From positions 1-34,943 of the forward strand of contig JAZLGI010000108.1 of NCBI GenBank assembly GCA_045616225.1: DNA of 34,943 nucleotides, read 5' to 3'. A program made the translations under genes and the position numbers. The notes beneath the pieces are model-generated. The model saw only the letters and a program-made list of their open reading frames with translations, was not told the DNA's origin and searched no databases. Shown one piece after another: positions 16,962 to 24,910 of the stretch. The number at the start of each line of letters is the position of its first letter. Positions within the stretch are counted from its first letter, which is position 1. The stretch is from JAZLGI01 sp045616225. GTDB lineage: Bacteria; Spirochaetota; Spirochaetia; Sphaerochaetales; Sphaerochaetaceae.

Positions 16962-18026
16962 ATGAGCAACAAGATTATTCTTCACGCAACAGATTTGGAT
17001 GGCTTTCTTACAGAAGAAGACCATAAGAAAATTGAACATGTAAACAAACTTTACGATAAGTCACTCAAGGCCTGTGAAGCCATTGAAAAATCAACGGATC
17101 TTAAGTCGGTCCAAAAATCAAGTGAAGAACTTGTAAGCTCAAGTTCAGAAATAGGCAGCTATCTTGAAGAAGTCACAGGAAAAGAACCTGGAATTCATGT
17201 TTATTGTTTTGAGACTCCGCAGGAACAACACGGTGAAGCCAGCAGACTTATTGCAAAACTAAGAGACCCAAGAACAGGACATGAAGAATTTCTCTATTAT
17301 ATTCAGAGAGCTTATGAACTTCTCTTCTCTCACGTTTTTGCAGATGCATGTCTTCCTAACAAAAGATCTATCATTACAAAAACACCTGTTACAAATCCGT
17401 GTCAAAATTATGCAGTTCACAGAATTCCTGATGTAGACAGTGTTACAAAAGATGCCGTTATGTGTGTCATGCTCAGAGGTGCCTTACTTCCTTCCATGAT
17501 TATAAGCAAAGAAATTCAGGATTATTCTTCAGACGGTTTTGTAACCCCATTTGCACTTTTTAAGATTAAAAGAGATGAATCAAAAAAAGAAAAGAACATG
17601 GATTATGTCCTTGACCTTGACAGATCATTCTTTAATCTTGAAGAACTAAACGGAAAAGATCTCATCTTTGCAGACCCTATGAATGCAACAGGCGGAAGTC
17701 TGGTAACAATAGTAAAATATCTCAAAGACAATGGTGTAAAACCAAAGAGTGTAAAATTCATAAATGTCATAAGCGCACTTAAAGGAGCTTTGAGAATTGT
17801 AAGAGCAATAGAAGGATGCGAGGTATACACTCTCTGGATGGATCCTATTCTTAATGATGCAGCCTACATTCTTCCTGGTCTTGGAGATGCAGGTGACAGA
17901 CTCAATGGTGTAGACCTTCCTGGAAATCCTAGAAACATGATTCAGCTTATTGCAGATTACGGAACTACAATAAACAATCTTTATAGATCACAGGTAAAGA
18001 AAATTGAAGAGACTGTATTGGGTTAA
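16962..18026 (+). CDS. upp: Uracil phosphoribosyltransferase-like protein with N-terminal extension
   Basis: The C-terminal 210 residues match uracil phosphoribosyltransferase, which makes UMP from uracil and PRPP. The PRPP loop is FADPMNATGGSLV, and the uracil-binding end is DPILNDAAYILPGLGDAGDRLNG. Also present are MCVMLRGALLPSM, in the position of the usual 'ILRAG' segment, and TNPCQNYAVHRIPD, resembling the UPRT N-terminus. The first 140 or so residues (helical and acidic, with a Ser-rich EELVSSSSEIGSYLEE) are extra to a typical 210-residue enzyme and I do not recognise them. Two adjacent ATGs exist; the second (16962) is five bases from GGAGG and is preferred to 16959. It leads an operon with the TPR lipoprotein, rnhA and the chromate transporter genes. 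Confidence 0.75.
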   Translation: MSNKIILHATDLDGFLTEEDHKKIEHVNKLYDKSLKACEAIEKSTDLKSVQKSSEELVSSSSEIGSYLEEVTGKEPGIHVYCFETPQEQHGEASRLIAKLRDPRTGHEEFLYYIQRAYELLFSHVFADACLPNKRSIITKTPVTNPCQNYAVHRIPDVDSVTKDAVMCVMLRGALLPSMIISKEIQDYSSDGFVTPFALFKIKRDESKKEKNMDYVLDLDRSFFNLEELNGKDLIFADPMNATGGSLVTIVKYLKDNGVKPKSVKFINVISALKGALRIVRAIEGCEVYTLWMDPILNDAAYILPGLGDAGDRLNGVDLPGNPRNMIQLIADYGTTINNLYRSQVKKIEETVLG

Positions 18027-18597
18027 TTCTTTATTCATTCTGCTTTTACTTATTTGTGCTGCATGTGTTTCATGCAGCACAATCTCTGAGTCAGACAGAA
18101 ACGAGATTGTTGCAAATGCAATAAAGCTGGCAGACAGATACTGCACTCTTGGAGAAACAGAAAAGGCAATTGAAGTTTACGACAGAGTTATTGAAACCTG
18201 CCCGGACTGGCGCCTTTTCTACAACAAAGCAGTTTTGTTCAATAGTTTGCAAAAACCAATGAAAGCAATGTCTGTTTGTTTGGAAGCTTACCGTGAAACC
18301 GGCAAAAAAGAGCTTTTGGAGTATAGACTTAAACTTGCAAAAGAAAACAATTCCTATCAGATAGAAGAAGAAACAAGTTCATTACTGTATGAATTAGACA
18401 CTTCAAATCCAACGTATTTTTATGAAAAGGTTTCTGCTCTATCCAAATTAAACGAAAGCAAAGCTTATTCACTCATTCTTGAGTTTTGGAATGCAGGAAA
18501 CCACACCAAAGAGGCTGCACAGCTTTTGTATGATATGAATCCTGAAGAATGGAAGAATGTCTGCAAAGCTCTTGGTGGAGTCGTGGAGGTACAATGA
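18004..18597 (+). CDS. Putative TPR-containing lipoprotein
   Basis: This 197-residue protein starts with a lipoprotein signal (KRLYWVNSLFILLLLICAACVSC); the lipidated cysteine is probably C21 or C24. Helical repeats resembling TPRs follow (AIKLADRYCTLGETEKAIEVYDRVIETCPDW, then FYNKAVLFNSLQKPMKAMSVCLEAY). Such proteins usually act as scaffolds for envelope complexes; no specific partner can be named. The TTG start at 18004 lies inside the end of upp (23-base overlap) and is chosen because it gives a proper basic n-region. Only a weak AGG site precedes it. The stop overlaps the rnhA start (ATGA), indicating translational coupling. Confidence 0.7.
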   Translation: MKRLYWVNSLFILLLLICAACVSCSTISESDRNEIVANAIKLADRYCTLGETEKAIEVYDRVIETCPDWRLFYNKAVLFNSLQKPMKAMSVCLEAYRETGKKELLEYRLKLAKENNSYQIEEETSSLLYELDTSNPTYFYEKVSALSKLNESKAYSLILEFWNAGNHTKEAAQLLYDMNPEEWKNVCKALGGVVEVQ

Positions 18598-19040
18598 ACA
18601 AGATTAGTGTTTTTACAGATGGCGGTTGCAGCGGAAATCCTGGACCTGGCGGCTGGGCTTATGTGCTTATAGATGAAGAAGGTAATGTCATTTCAACTTC
18701 CAGTGGCGGAGAAGCTCAGACAACAAACAACAAAATGGAGCTCTGCGCAGTTATAAATGCCATCTCTGCATGTAAGATAATAGATGCAAAATCCATAACA
18801 ATAAACACAGACAGTCAGTATGTGAAAAACGGTATTACTCAATGGATTTATAATTGGAAGGCAAAGGGCTGGAAAACAGCTTCTAAAGAGCCTGTGAAAA
18901 ACAGAGAACTTTGGGAAGAACTTGACAAGTTAAATGCTTCGTGCAATATCATTTGGAACTGGGTAAAAGGTCATGCAGGTATAAAATTCAATGAACTGTG
19001 TGACTCAATGGTCAGAAATGAAACAGCAAAATATCAATAA
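18594..19040 (+). CDS. rnhA: Ribonuclease HI
   Basis: This 148-residue enzyme cleaves the RNA strand of RNA-DNA hybrids. All four acidic catalytic residues are visible: D9 in FTDGGCSGNPGPGGW, E49 in TTNNKMEL, D73 in INTDSQYV and D137 in WVKGHAGIKFNELCD. The length and order match bacterial RNase HI. The start is the ATG with GTGGAGGTACA before it, overlapping the TPR gene stop by four bases. A longer upstream frame is rejected because it lacks a ribosome-binding site. Confidence 0.94.
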   Translation: MNKISVFTDGGCSGNPGPGGWAYVLIDEEGNVISTSSGGEAQTTNNKMELCAVINAISACKIIDAKSITINTDSQYVKNGITQWIYNWKAKGWKTASKEPVKNRELWEELDKLNASCNIIWNWVKGHAGIKFNELCDSMVRNETAKYQ

Positions 19041-19602
19041 TCCTAACACCGAAAAGACAACACTTTTTGGTCTTCTTATATCATTTTTCAAAATAGGCAT
19101 AATGACTTTTGGCGGAGGCTATGCTATGCTTCCTATGCTTGAACGTGAATGTGTTCAAAAGCATGGGTGGATAACATCTGATGAGCTTCTTGATTATTTT
19201 GCCATTGGTCAGATGACTCCGGGTGTCATTGCGGTAAATACAGCCACTTTTGTTGGTTACAAAAAGAGAGGAACTATTGGCTCTGTTTTTGCAACAATTG
19301 GAATTCTTCTTCCTTCACTTTTTATAATTACAGCATTGGCATCTGTATTAAAGGCTTATCAAAACAATATTTATCTTAACAAAGCATTCAATGGAATACG
19401 TGTATCTGTGTGTGCATTAATCCTTGGTTCACTGATTAAAATGGCAAAAAAATCAATAAAAAACGTCCAAGGAATAATTCTTGGTATTTTTTCTCTTGCT
19501 GCAGAAATCATACTTGGAATATCACCGGTTATCATCACAATCAGTACAATTCTTCTAAGTCTTGCCGTATTTTATTTCAGCAGGAAAAAGGAGGAAAAAT
19601 GA
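19018..19602 (+). CDS. Chromate transporter family protein, subunit 1 (CHR domain)
   Basis: This is one half-size CHR domain (194 residues) with about five or six membrane segments. Signature features are FFKIGIMTFGGGYAMLPMLE and FAIGQMTPGVIAVNTATFVGYKKRGTIGS, both typical of the ChrA fold. In many bacteria two such short proteins, encoded side by side, form the transporter. Chromate is the named substrate of the family, but the natural substrate of these short members is unclear. The start at 19018, inside the rnhA end, is the most likely of two in-frame ATGs; neither has a strong ribosome-binding site, which fits translational coupling. It is followed by the partner gene with an ATGA overlap. 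Confidence 0.82.
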   Translation: MKQQNINNPNTEKTTLFGLLISFFKIGIMTFGGGYAMLPMLERECVQKHGWITSDELLDYFAIGQMTPGVIAVNTATFVGYKKRGTIGSVFATIGILLPSLFIITALASVLKAYQNNIYLNKAFNGIRVSVCALILGSLIKMAKKSIKNVQGIILGIFSLAAEIILGISPVIITISTILLSLAVFYFSRKKEEK

Positions 19603-20132
19603 TTCTTCTAAAGCTTTTCTGGGAATTCTTTAAAACGGGACTTTTTGCAGTTGGCGGAGGAATGGCAACTATTCCTTTTCTTACAGCAATAAGTGAAAAG
19701 ACCCAATGGTTCACAATGAATGAACTTGCCAACATGATTGCCGTAGCAGAATCTACCCCTGGTCCTATTGGAGTAAATATGGCAACTTATGTTGGTTTCA
19801 CGACCTATGGTATTGTAGGTGCATTAACTGCAACACTTGGACTTGCACTTCCTAGTCTTCTTATTATATTAATTGTTGCCAGATTTATGGAGAAATTCAG
19901 AAACAGCCCCATAGTAGACAATGCATTCAAATATCTCAGACCTGTTGTTGTAGGTCTTATTGCCTATGCCCTGTATGTTCTTTCAAAGATTACCTTTATA
20001 AGAGACGGCAGTATAAGTTGGATAAACCTTGCAGGCTTTGCTTTAATCTTTGTTTGTACAAAGCTTTTTTCAAAAGTCCACCCTATTATATGGGTATTTA
20101 TTGGTGCTGTGTTTGGAATTTTGTTTCTCTGA
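19599..20132 (+). CDS. Chromate transporter family protein, subunit 2 (CHR domain)
   Basis: This 177-residue partner of the preceding gene shows FWEFFKTGLFAVGGGMATIPFLTAI and MIAVAESTPGPIGVNMATYVGFTTYG, the matching CHR-domain motifs, and about five hydrophobic segments. The pair is expected to insert in the inner membrane in opposite orientations and act together as an anion transporter. The gene has a strong AGGAGGAAAA site and overlaps the first subunit by four bases. It closes the upp operon; a hairpin terminator lies 40 bases downstream. Confidence 0.82.
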   Translation: MILLKLFWEFFKTGLFAVGGGMATIPFLTAISEKTQWFTMNELANMIAVAESTPGPIGVNMATYVGFTTYGIVGALTATLGLALPSLLIILIVARFMEKFRNSPIVDNAFKYLRPVVVGLIAYALYVLSKITFIRDGSISWINLAGFALIFVCTKLFSKVHPIIWVFIGAVFGILFL

Positions 20133-20142
20133 AGATTTTTGT

Positions 20143-20224
20143 TTGCAGACTTATTTTTCATTTCTTGTTTAAAAGTCTGCAATTTTGCAGACTTTTTTCG
20201 GATTTTTAACAAAAAGGTCTGCAA
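20143..20224 (+). terminator. Terminator of the upp-chr operon, with flanking repeated arms
   Basis: The core is a ten-base-pair stem, AAGTCTGCAA (20173-20182) with TTGCAGACTT (20185-20194), followed by TTTT. Further copies of the arm lie on both sides, at 20143-20152 (TTGCAGACTT) and 20217-20224 (GTCTGCAA). The four arms can therefore pair as one central hairpin or as two wider ones. Confidence 0.75.
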
Positions 20225-20267
20225 GAACCAATGTTAAACAGCTTTCAAATCAGCTTTCAAAGAATTA

Positions 20268-20296
20268 TTGACAGTATAAGATTTTGAAAATAACAT
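20268..20296 (+). promoter_or_regulatory. Promoter of the cobalamin importer operon
   Basis: A consensus -35 TTGACA (20268-20273), a 17-bp spacer and -10 TAACAT (20291-20296) predict transcription from about 20303, immediately before the riboswitch. A short direct repeat of CAGCTTTCAAA (20240-20261) precedes it. Confidence 0.65.
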
Positions 20297-20302
20297 TAAA
20301 GT

Positions 20303-20521
20303 GTATTCAAATCTGGGAAACCGGTGAAAATCCGGTGCGGTCCCGCCACTGTAAGAAAGGTGTGCACAGCAATATGTCACTGGAGAAATCCGGGAAGACG
20401 TTGTGAAGTCCTTTGAGCCAGGAGACCTCTTGAGTACAATCCTTTGACACTTTTGTGTCTGGTCTGCGGAGAATAGATCAAGGGGTACATCTGATAATAT
20501 ACCCCCAAAACAGGAGGGTAT
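20303..20521 (+). promoter_or_regulatory. Cobalamin (AdoCbl) riboswitch with ribosome-binding-site sequestering outlet
   Basis: The conserved cobalamin aptamer core is clear. GGGAAACCGGTGAAAATCC (20315-20333) leads to GCGGTCCCGCCACTGTAAG (20337-20355), and the B12 box GAGCCAGGAGACCTC occupies 20415-20429. A GACAC-TTTT-GTGTC hairpin (20446-20459) follows. The outlet has two exclusive hairpins: GGGGTA (20482-20487) with TACCCC (20500-20505), or ATACCC (20499-20504) with GGGTAT (20516-20521). The second traps the AGGAGGG ribosome-binding site of btuF. Bound cobalamin would therefore be expected to stop translation. Confidence 0.92.
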
Positions 20522-21376
20522 ATGAAAAAAATCTTCTTTTTATTTTTGTTCTGTCTGGTTGTCTGTGCTTTTGTCTTTGCTTCAGGTACTGTTGAAGCCT
20601 CATCTGCTTCTGACAGTTTAAGAATTATTTCATTGGCTCCTAATATCACAGAGATTGTTTATGCCCTGGGTGCCGGTGACAACCTTGTAGGCAGGTCTGA
20701 CTACTGTAATTATCCCAAAGAAGTCTTAAATGTAGAATGTGCCGGAAATGTATGGCAGCCAAATGTAGAAGTAATAGTTTCATTACAGCCGGATGTCGTT
20801 CTTGCCGCAAGTCTTCTTGACCCTTCTTATAAAGATTCAATGGAACGTGCAGGTATTAAAGTCTGTCATATTCTGTGCGAAGAGACCGTTGAGGGAACTT
20901 ATGATTTGATTAACAATGTGGGTCTGGCAATAAACAGGGAAAAAGAAGCAAAGGAACTCTGTTTGAAGATTAAAGAGAGCTTTGACTTTATTTCCAATAT
21001 CACAAAAGAGTTATCAGAACAAAAAAGCTGCGTTTATCTTCTTGGATGGGGAATGTTTGGAGATTTTGCAGCAACTGGTGATACATATCTTAATGATTTG
21101 ATTGAACTTGCTGGGGGCAGAAACATAGCTAAAAATTCAAAAGGATGGTCTGTAAGCCAGGAACTTTTAATTGCAGAAGATCCGGACTTAATTATTCTTC
21201 CAACTTATCCCTATTCACCTGCAAATGAAGACGGCTTCAGAAATACAGAACCATACTCAAAACTTACCGGTAAAATATTGATAATTAACGGTGACATTGC
21301 AGACAGACAAGGCGTTAGAAGTCCTTTGTTTGTTTCAGAACTTGCCAAGGCGTTGTATCCGGAGTTGTTCCAATGA
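20522..21376 (+). CDS. btuF: Cobalamin ABC transporter, periplasmic binding protein (BtuF-like)
   Basis: This 284-residue periplasmic binding protein of the helical-backbone class has a signal peptide MKKIFFLFLFCLVVCAFVFAS. The mature part opens with the BtuF/FepB pattern LRIISLAPNITEIVYALGAGDNLVGRSDYCNYP. LQPDVVLAA and LIELAGGRNIAKNSKGWSVSQELLIAEDPDLIIL are typical of the family. It captures vitamin B12 or cobinamide and hands it to the BtuC/BtuD complex. Haem and siderophore binding proteins look similar; the cobalamin riboswitch directly upstream decides for corrinoids. The start follows AGGAGGGTAT and overlaps the riboswitch outlet hairpin. Confidence 0.87.
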   Translation: MKKIFFLFLFCLVVCAFVFASGTVEASSASDSLRIISLAPNITEIVYALGAGDNLVGRSDYCNYPKEVLNVECAGNVWQPNVEVIVSLQPDVVLAASLLDPSYKDSMERAGIKVCHILCEETVEGTYDLINNVGLAINREKEAKELCLKIKESFDFISNITKELSEQKSCVYLLGWGMFGDFAATGDTYLNDLIELAGGRNIAKNSKGWSVSQELLIAEDPDLIILPTYPYSPANEDGFRNTEPYSKLTGKILIINGDIADRQGVRSPLFVSELAKALYPELFQ

Positions 21377-22356
21377 AAAGAACTACTCTTTTATTCATTT
21401 TTCTTTGCATTCTTCTGGTAGTTTTGTTAGTTTTGTCTGCCATGTTGGGAGCAGTTAAAATCAAGGCTCTTGATGTTCTTGTTGCTGTTTTTAAACCGGA
21501 ACTCTGCAGTAAGTCATCTGTATATATAATACGTCAAATGAGGCTTCCGAGAGCAACCTGTGCGGTACTTTCAGGAGCACTCTTGGCTTTGAGCGGTTTG
21601 GTTTTCCAGTGCGTTTTCAGAAATCCCATGGCAGATTCTTATGTCCTTGGAATATCCAGTGCAAGTTCTCTTTCTGTAGCTTTTGCCTTATTGTTTGGAC
21701 TTAGCCTATCTTCTGCTACTCTTCCTATAGTTGCTTTCTTTGGAGCTATGGTTGCTGCGGTTCTTCTCTTTTCAACTTCAAAACATGATGCCTTTGAACT
21801 GCTCTTAAGCGGAATTGCAATGAATTTTCTTTTTTCTGCTCTTACGACTTTATTGGTTTATATTAAGAAAAGAGAACTGGAAGCCATTATGTATTGGACA
21901 ATGGGAAGCCTCGCAAACAGCACTTGGACAAGATGCATAATTCAGTTGTTAATACTTTTGACAGTTTTCATTCTTCTGGAAGCAGACAGTTCTGCTATGG
22001 ATATAATGCTGTTGGACAATTCTACTGCCCTCTCTACCGGTGTAAATATATATAGAAGCAGAATAAAACTGCTTCTCATAGCCTCAATTAGTACAGCAGC
22101 TGTTGTTTCATACTGCGGAGTAATTGGTTTTGTAGGACTTATGAGTCCTCATTTTGTAAGACTTATCTGCGGACCAAAACATAAACATTTAATTCCCCTG
22201 TCTATGCTTATGGGGAGTAACTTACTTTTAATTTCAGACATTATTTCAAGAACTGTTTTATCTCCTTCTGAATTACCTGTTGGAATAATAACTTCCATCC
22301 TTGGAGCTCCGTTGTTTTTTATTCTTCTAAAAAGGAGAAAATCATGGATGAAATGA
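21373..22356 (+). CDS. btuC: Cobalamin ABC transporter permease (BtuC, FecCD family)
   Basis: This 327-residue permease should have ten membrane helices. It carries the family stretches IIRQMRLPRATCAVLSGALLALSGLVFQCVFRNPMADSYVLGISSASS near the start and VSYCGVIGFVGLMSPHFVRLICGPKHKHLIPLSMLMGSNLLLISDIISR near the end. The second is the coupling region to the ATPase. It forms the corrinoid channel in the inner membrane as a homodimer. The gene overlaps btuF by four bases and btuD by thirteen, so the three are translated as a unit under the riboswitch. Confidence 0.88.
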   Translation: MKRTTLLFIFLCILLVVLLVLSAMLGAVKIKALDVLVAVFKPELCSKSSVYIIRQMRLPRATCAVLSGALLALSGLVFQCVFRNPMADSYVLGISSASSLSVAFALLFGLSLSSATLPIVAFFGAMVAAVLLFSTSKHDAFELLLSGIAMNFLFSALTTLLVYIKKRELEAIMYWTMGSLANSTWTRCIIQLLILLTVFILLEADSSAMDIMLLDNSTALSTGVNIYRSRIKLLLIASISTAAVVSYCGVIGFVGLMSPHFVRLICGPKHKHLIPLSMLMGSNLLLISDIISRTVLSPSELPVGIITSILGAPLFFILLKRRKSWMK

Positions 22357-23105
22357 ATAATACTCTTAATGTACGCAACCTTTGCGGAGGATATGAAGAA
22401 AGACAAATCTTTGACAAACTCTCTTTTTCAACAGCAAAAGGCAGCTTTACAGCACTCATAGGACCTAACGGAAGTGGGAAAAGCACTCTTTTGAAATTCT
22501 TTATCAAAGAATTGAAAGCTAGTGGGAATTCTGTTTTTATTTTAGGAAAAGATGTTTCAGCTCTTAAGCAAAAAGAACTTGCCCAAGAACTTAGTTTTGT
22601 GGGTCAGAATTCAACTATCCCCTATGAGTTTACAGTAGAAGAAATTGTCAGCATGGGCAATTTTGCTCAACAGAATAGTTCTTCAAAAGTTCTACAAGCT
22701 ATGAAGCTTACAGGAATAACTTACCTAAAAGACAAACTTGTTACCAGAATATCAGGCGGAGAAATGCAGATGACCATGCTTGCAAGGGCAATTTGCCAGG
22801 ATACTCAATGCATTATTCTGGATGAACCGGTAAACAATTTGGATCCAAAACATCAGATTATTCTTCTTTCACTTTTGAAAGAGCTGTCAAAAACAGGAAA
22901 AACCGTGTTATGCGTGCTTCATGATTTGAACGCAGTCTTAACATGGTGTGACAGTTGCATTCTCTTGAAAAACGGAAGAATTGAAGCAATGGGAAATACT
23001 ACAGATGTAATAACAAAAGAAAATGTAGAAAGGGTCTATGAAGTAAAGTGTTCCCTTAACCAAGTTGATGGCCACACTCAATTAACATATCATTGTAGCC
23101 TCTAG
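22344..23105 (+). CDS. btuD: Cobalamin ABC transporter ATPase (BtuD-like)
   Basis: This 253-residue ATPase has Walker A GPNGSGKST (about 35-43), Q-loop FVGQNSTIP, signature RISGGEMQ, Walker B CIILDEPVNNLDP and switch histidine VLHDLNA. It drives corrinoid import through BtuC. The ATG is preceded by AAAAGGAGAAAATC inside the end of btuC. Its 3' end overlaps the convergent CYTH gene by 50 bases, and I found no hairpin terminator between them. Confidence 0.88.
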   Translation: MDEMNNTLNVRNLCGGYEERQIFDKLSFSTAKGSFTALIGPNGSGKSTLLKFFIKELKASGNSVFILGKDVSALKQKELAQELSFVGQNSTIPYEFTVEEIVSMGNFAQQNSSSKVLQAMKLTGITYLKDKLVTRISGGEMQMTMLARAICQDTQCIILDEPVNNLDPKHQIILLSLLKELSKTGKTVLCVLHDLNAVLTWCDSCILLKNGRIEAMGNTTDVITKENVERVYEVKCSLNQVDGHTQLTYHCSL

Positions 23106-23640
23106 CTTCTATTGCGTTCAAAGAAAGAGAACTTAAAATCAACAAATCTTTTAGTGTTTTGACAGCCTCTTCTTTATTAAAACCTTCCAAAGTTTCAGGA
23201 CATATTTCCATTTCAAGGAAGTATCCCAAATATTTTATATTGAGTATTTCTGCATGAATTTCAAACCCATTTAGTTTAACCAGATAATGCCAACCAGTTT
23301 TGAATTTGTGTCTTACAACTGTAAAACCAAGAGCTTTTTGAAAAGACAAACATTCTTCCCATGAGTCTTGGGCAGAAAACTCTATCTCTGTGTTACATTC
23401 TATACCGTTGGAAGCTGTTTTCTGAGGTTTTGCAGTAAAAAGAATCCTGTATCCGTCTGAAGTCTTTTCACGTCTTGTTCTGAAAACTGCTTTCTTTAGA
23501 TTATCAGGTCTTCCCCAATAAACGTCATCTTTATCTATCTCTCCAAGGCTTAGAGATGTGGCGTAGCTATCAAAAAAACTCTTTACCGTATTAAGTTCGT
23601 TATCTGCTATGTGAGCTTTAATTTCTATCTCAAATGACAT
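23056..23640 (-). CDS. CYTH-domain protein (class IV adenylate cyclase / triphosphatase-like)
   Basis: This 194-residue protein has the CYTH signature ExExK at residues 4-8 (FEIEIKA) and the alternating charged strands expected of the triphosphate tunnel: DDVYWGR, AVFRTRRE, RILFTAKP, CNTEIEFSA and FLEMEIC. CYTH enzymes act on triphosphate compounds, either making cAMP (CyaB type), hydrolysing thiamine triphosphate or cleaving inorganic triphosphate; which one applies is not clear here. The start at 23640 (ATG overlapping the xth stop as TGATG) is preferred to an ATG six codons upstream, because it puts the ExExK at the usual position and has GGAG before it. Confidence 0.8.
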   Translation of the reverse strand: MSFEIEIKAHIADNELNTVKSFFDSYATSLSLGEIDKDDVYWGRPDNLKKAVFRTRREKTSDGYRILFTAKPQKTASNGIECNTEIEFSAQDSWEECLSFQKALGFTVVRHKFKTGWHYLVKLNGFEIHAEILNIKYLGYFLEMEICPETLEGFNKEEAVKTLKDLLILSSLSLNAIEARGYNDMLIECGHQLG

Positions 23641-24377
23641 CAGCAAATCTCCATCCATACAGGTGCATGGTCAGATCCCATAATATCTTTGAAAATACCA
23701 GCCCCTTTCAAATGCTCTTTGTATCTTTGTGAAACCAACCAGTAATCTATTCTCCAACCTGTATTCTTTTCACGTGCATGAAAACGGTAAGACCACCAAC
23801 TGTAAGCATCTCTGACATCTGGATAAAAATACCTGAAGCTATCTGTAAAACCGCTGTCCAGCAAGGCAGAAAAGCCGTTTCTTTCCTCTATTGTAAAACC
23901 TGCATTTCTTAAATTTGTCTTTGGATTCTTTATGTCTATTTCCTTATGGGCAACATTCATATCTCCGCAGATAAAAACAGGTTTTTTGCAATCCAACTGC
24001 TTCATTTTTTCCTTAAACGCCCTATCCCATTCCATTCTGTAATCCAACCGTTTGAGTTCATCCTGAGAATTAGGCGTATACACACAAACAACAAAAAAGT
24101 CTTTAAATTCTGCTATTGTAACCCTGCCCTCATTATCATCTCCAAAAGAAACCTCTATAGGCTCCTCTTTACAGAAAATGGCCGTACCGCTGTATCCTTT
24201 CTTCTCTGCGTAGTTGTAATAAGCATAATAACCTTGAAGCGGCAAATTTAACTGTCCTTCTGAAAGTTTTATTTCCTGAAGACAAAATACGTCTGCTTGT
24301 TGAGCATTGAAGAAATCCATAAATCCTTTGCTTAAGACAGATCTAAGTCCGTTAACATTCCAAGAAATAAACTTCAT
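23640..24377 (-). CDS. xth: Exodeoxyribonuclease III / AP endonuclease
   Basis: This 245-residue enzyme repairs abasic sites and removes 3' blocked ends from DNA. It has the ExoIII order of motifs: FISWNVNGLRS (2-12), FCLQEIKLS with the metal-binding Glu, VCVYTPNSQ, ICGDMNVAH with the Asp/Asn pair, WRIDYWLVS, and GSDHAPVW at the C-terminus with the catalytic His. Length matches the exonuclease III family. It sits in a tight three-gene minus-strand unit: the start overlaps the YaiI-like gene stop (ATGA) and its own stop overlaps the CYTH start. Confidence 0.93.
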   Translation of the reverse strand: MKFISWNVNGLRSVLSKGFMDFFNAQQADVFCLQEIKLSEGQLNLPLQGYYAYYNYAEKKGYSGTAIFCKEEPIEVSFGDDNEGRVTIAEFKDFFVVCVYTPNSQDELKRLDYRMEWDRAFKEKMKQLDCKKPVFICGDMNVAHKEIDIKNPKTNLRNAGFTIEERNGFSALLDSGFTDSFRYFYPDVRDAYSWWSYRFHAREKNTGWRIDYWLVSQRYKEHLKGAGIFKDIMGSDHAPVWMEIC

Positions 24378-24910
24378 TGTCTTCCTCCGGTGAATGACCT
24401 TATCTTTCTGTCAAGATTATCTGCAAATGCTTTTGTATCTGCTCCTGTCATCTTCTTTTGTTGCTCTGCAAAAACGCCCCAACTTCTCAATTCATTATTA
24501 ACTGCTCTGTCAGACAAAAGCTGTCTGATATTATCTTTGCTATAATCTCTCCCTCTGTCATCTATAACAACACAGCCTTTTTCAAGAAGTCTTGAAGCCA
24601 GCGGTATATCATGTGTTATGCACAGAGCTTCTTTGGATGCATTCTCCACTATATAATCATCTGCAGAGTTTTCACCTGTTTTAACTACACACATAGAGAT
24701 TTTTGATTTGATTTTCCTTCGATTTTCACCTTCAAGACCGCTTGCAGCCCTTTTCTGAGCTGTATCATCTGCAATGAATTGCACAACATCTGCAAGACTT
24801 CTGTCAGCAGCAAAAACTGCTTTTACACCTGTTCTGACACAAGCACGGAGAATAATGGGTCTCAAAGCTTTGGGAATACTGTCTGCATCTACCCAGATTT
24901 CAAAGTTCAC
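24374..24910 (-). CDS. YaiI/YqxD family (UPF0178) protein
   Basis: This protein of about 178 residues belongs to UPF0178, a family with a PIN-like nuclease fold. Typical segments are IWVDADSIPKALRPIILRA near the start, VFAADRSL, GENSADDYIVENA, CITHDIPLASRLLEKGCVVIDDRGRDYSKDNIRQLLSDR. Conserved acidic residues suggest a nuclease, but no reaction is established to my knowledge. I chose the GTG at 24910, which starts VNFEIWVDADS; the longer frame to 24985 would nearly touch the divergent pfp start and has no ribosome-binding site. A perfect TATAAT (24917-24922, minus) lies six bases before this GTG, so the transcript may lack a leader. It heads the unit with xth and the CYTH gene. Confidence 0.78.
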   Translation of the reverse strand: MNFEIWVDADSIPKALRPIILRACVRTGVKAVFAADRSLADVVQFIADDTAQKRAASGLEGENRRKIKSKISMCVVKTGENSADDYIVENASKEALCITHDIPLASRLLEKGCVVIDDRGRDYSKDNIRQLLSDRAVNNELRSWGVFAEQQKKMTGADTKAFADNLDRKIRSFTGGRQ

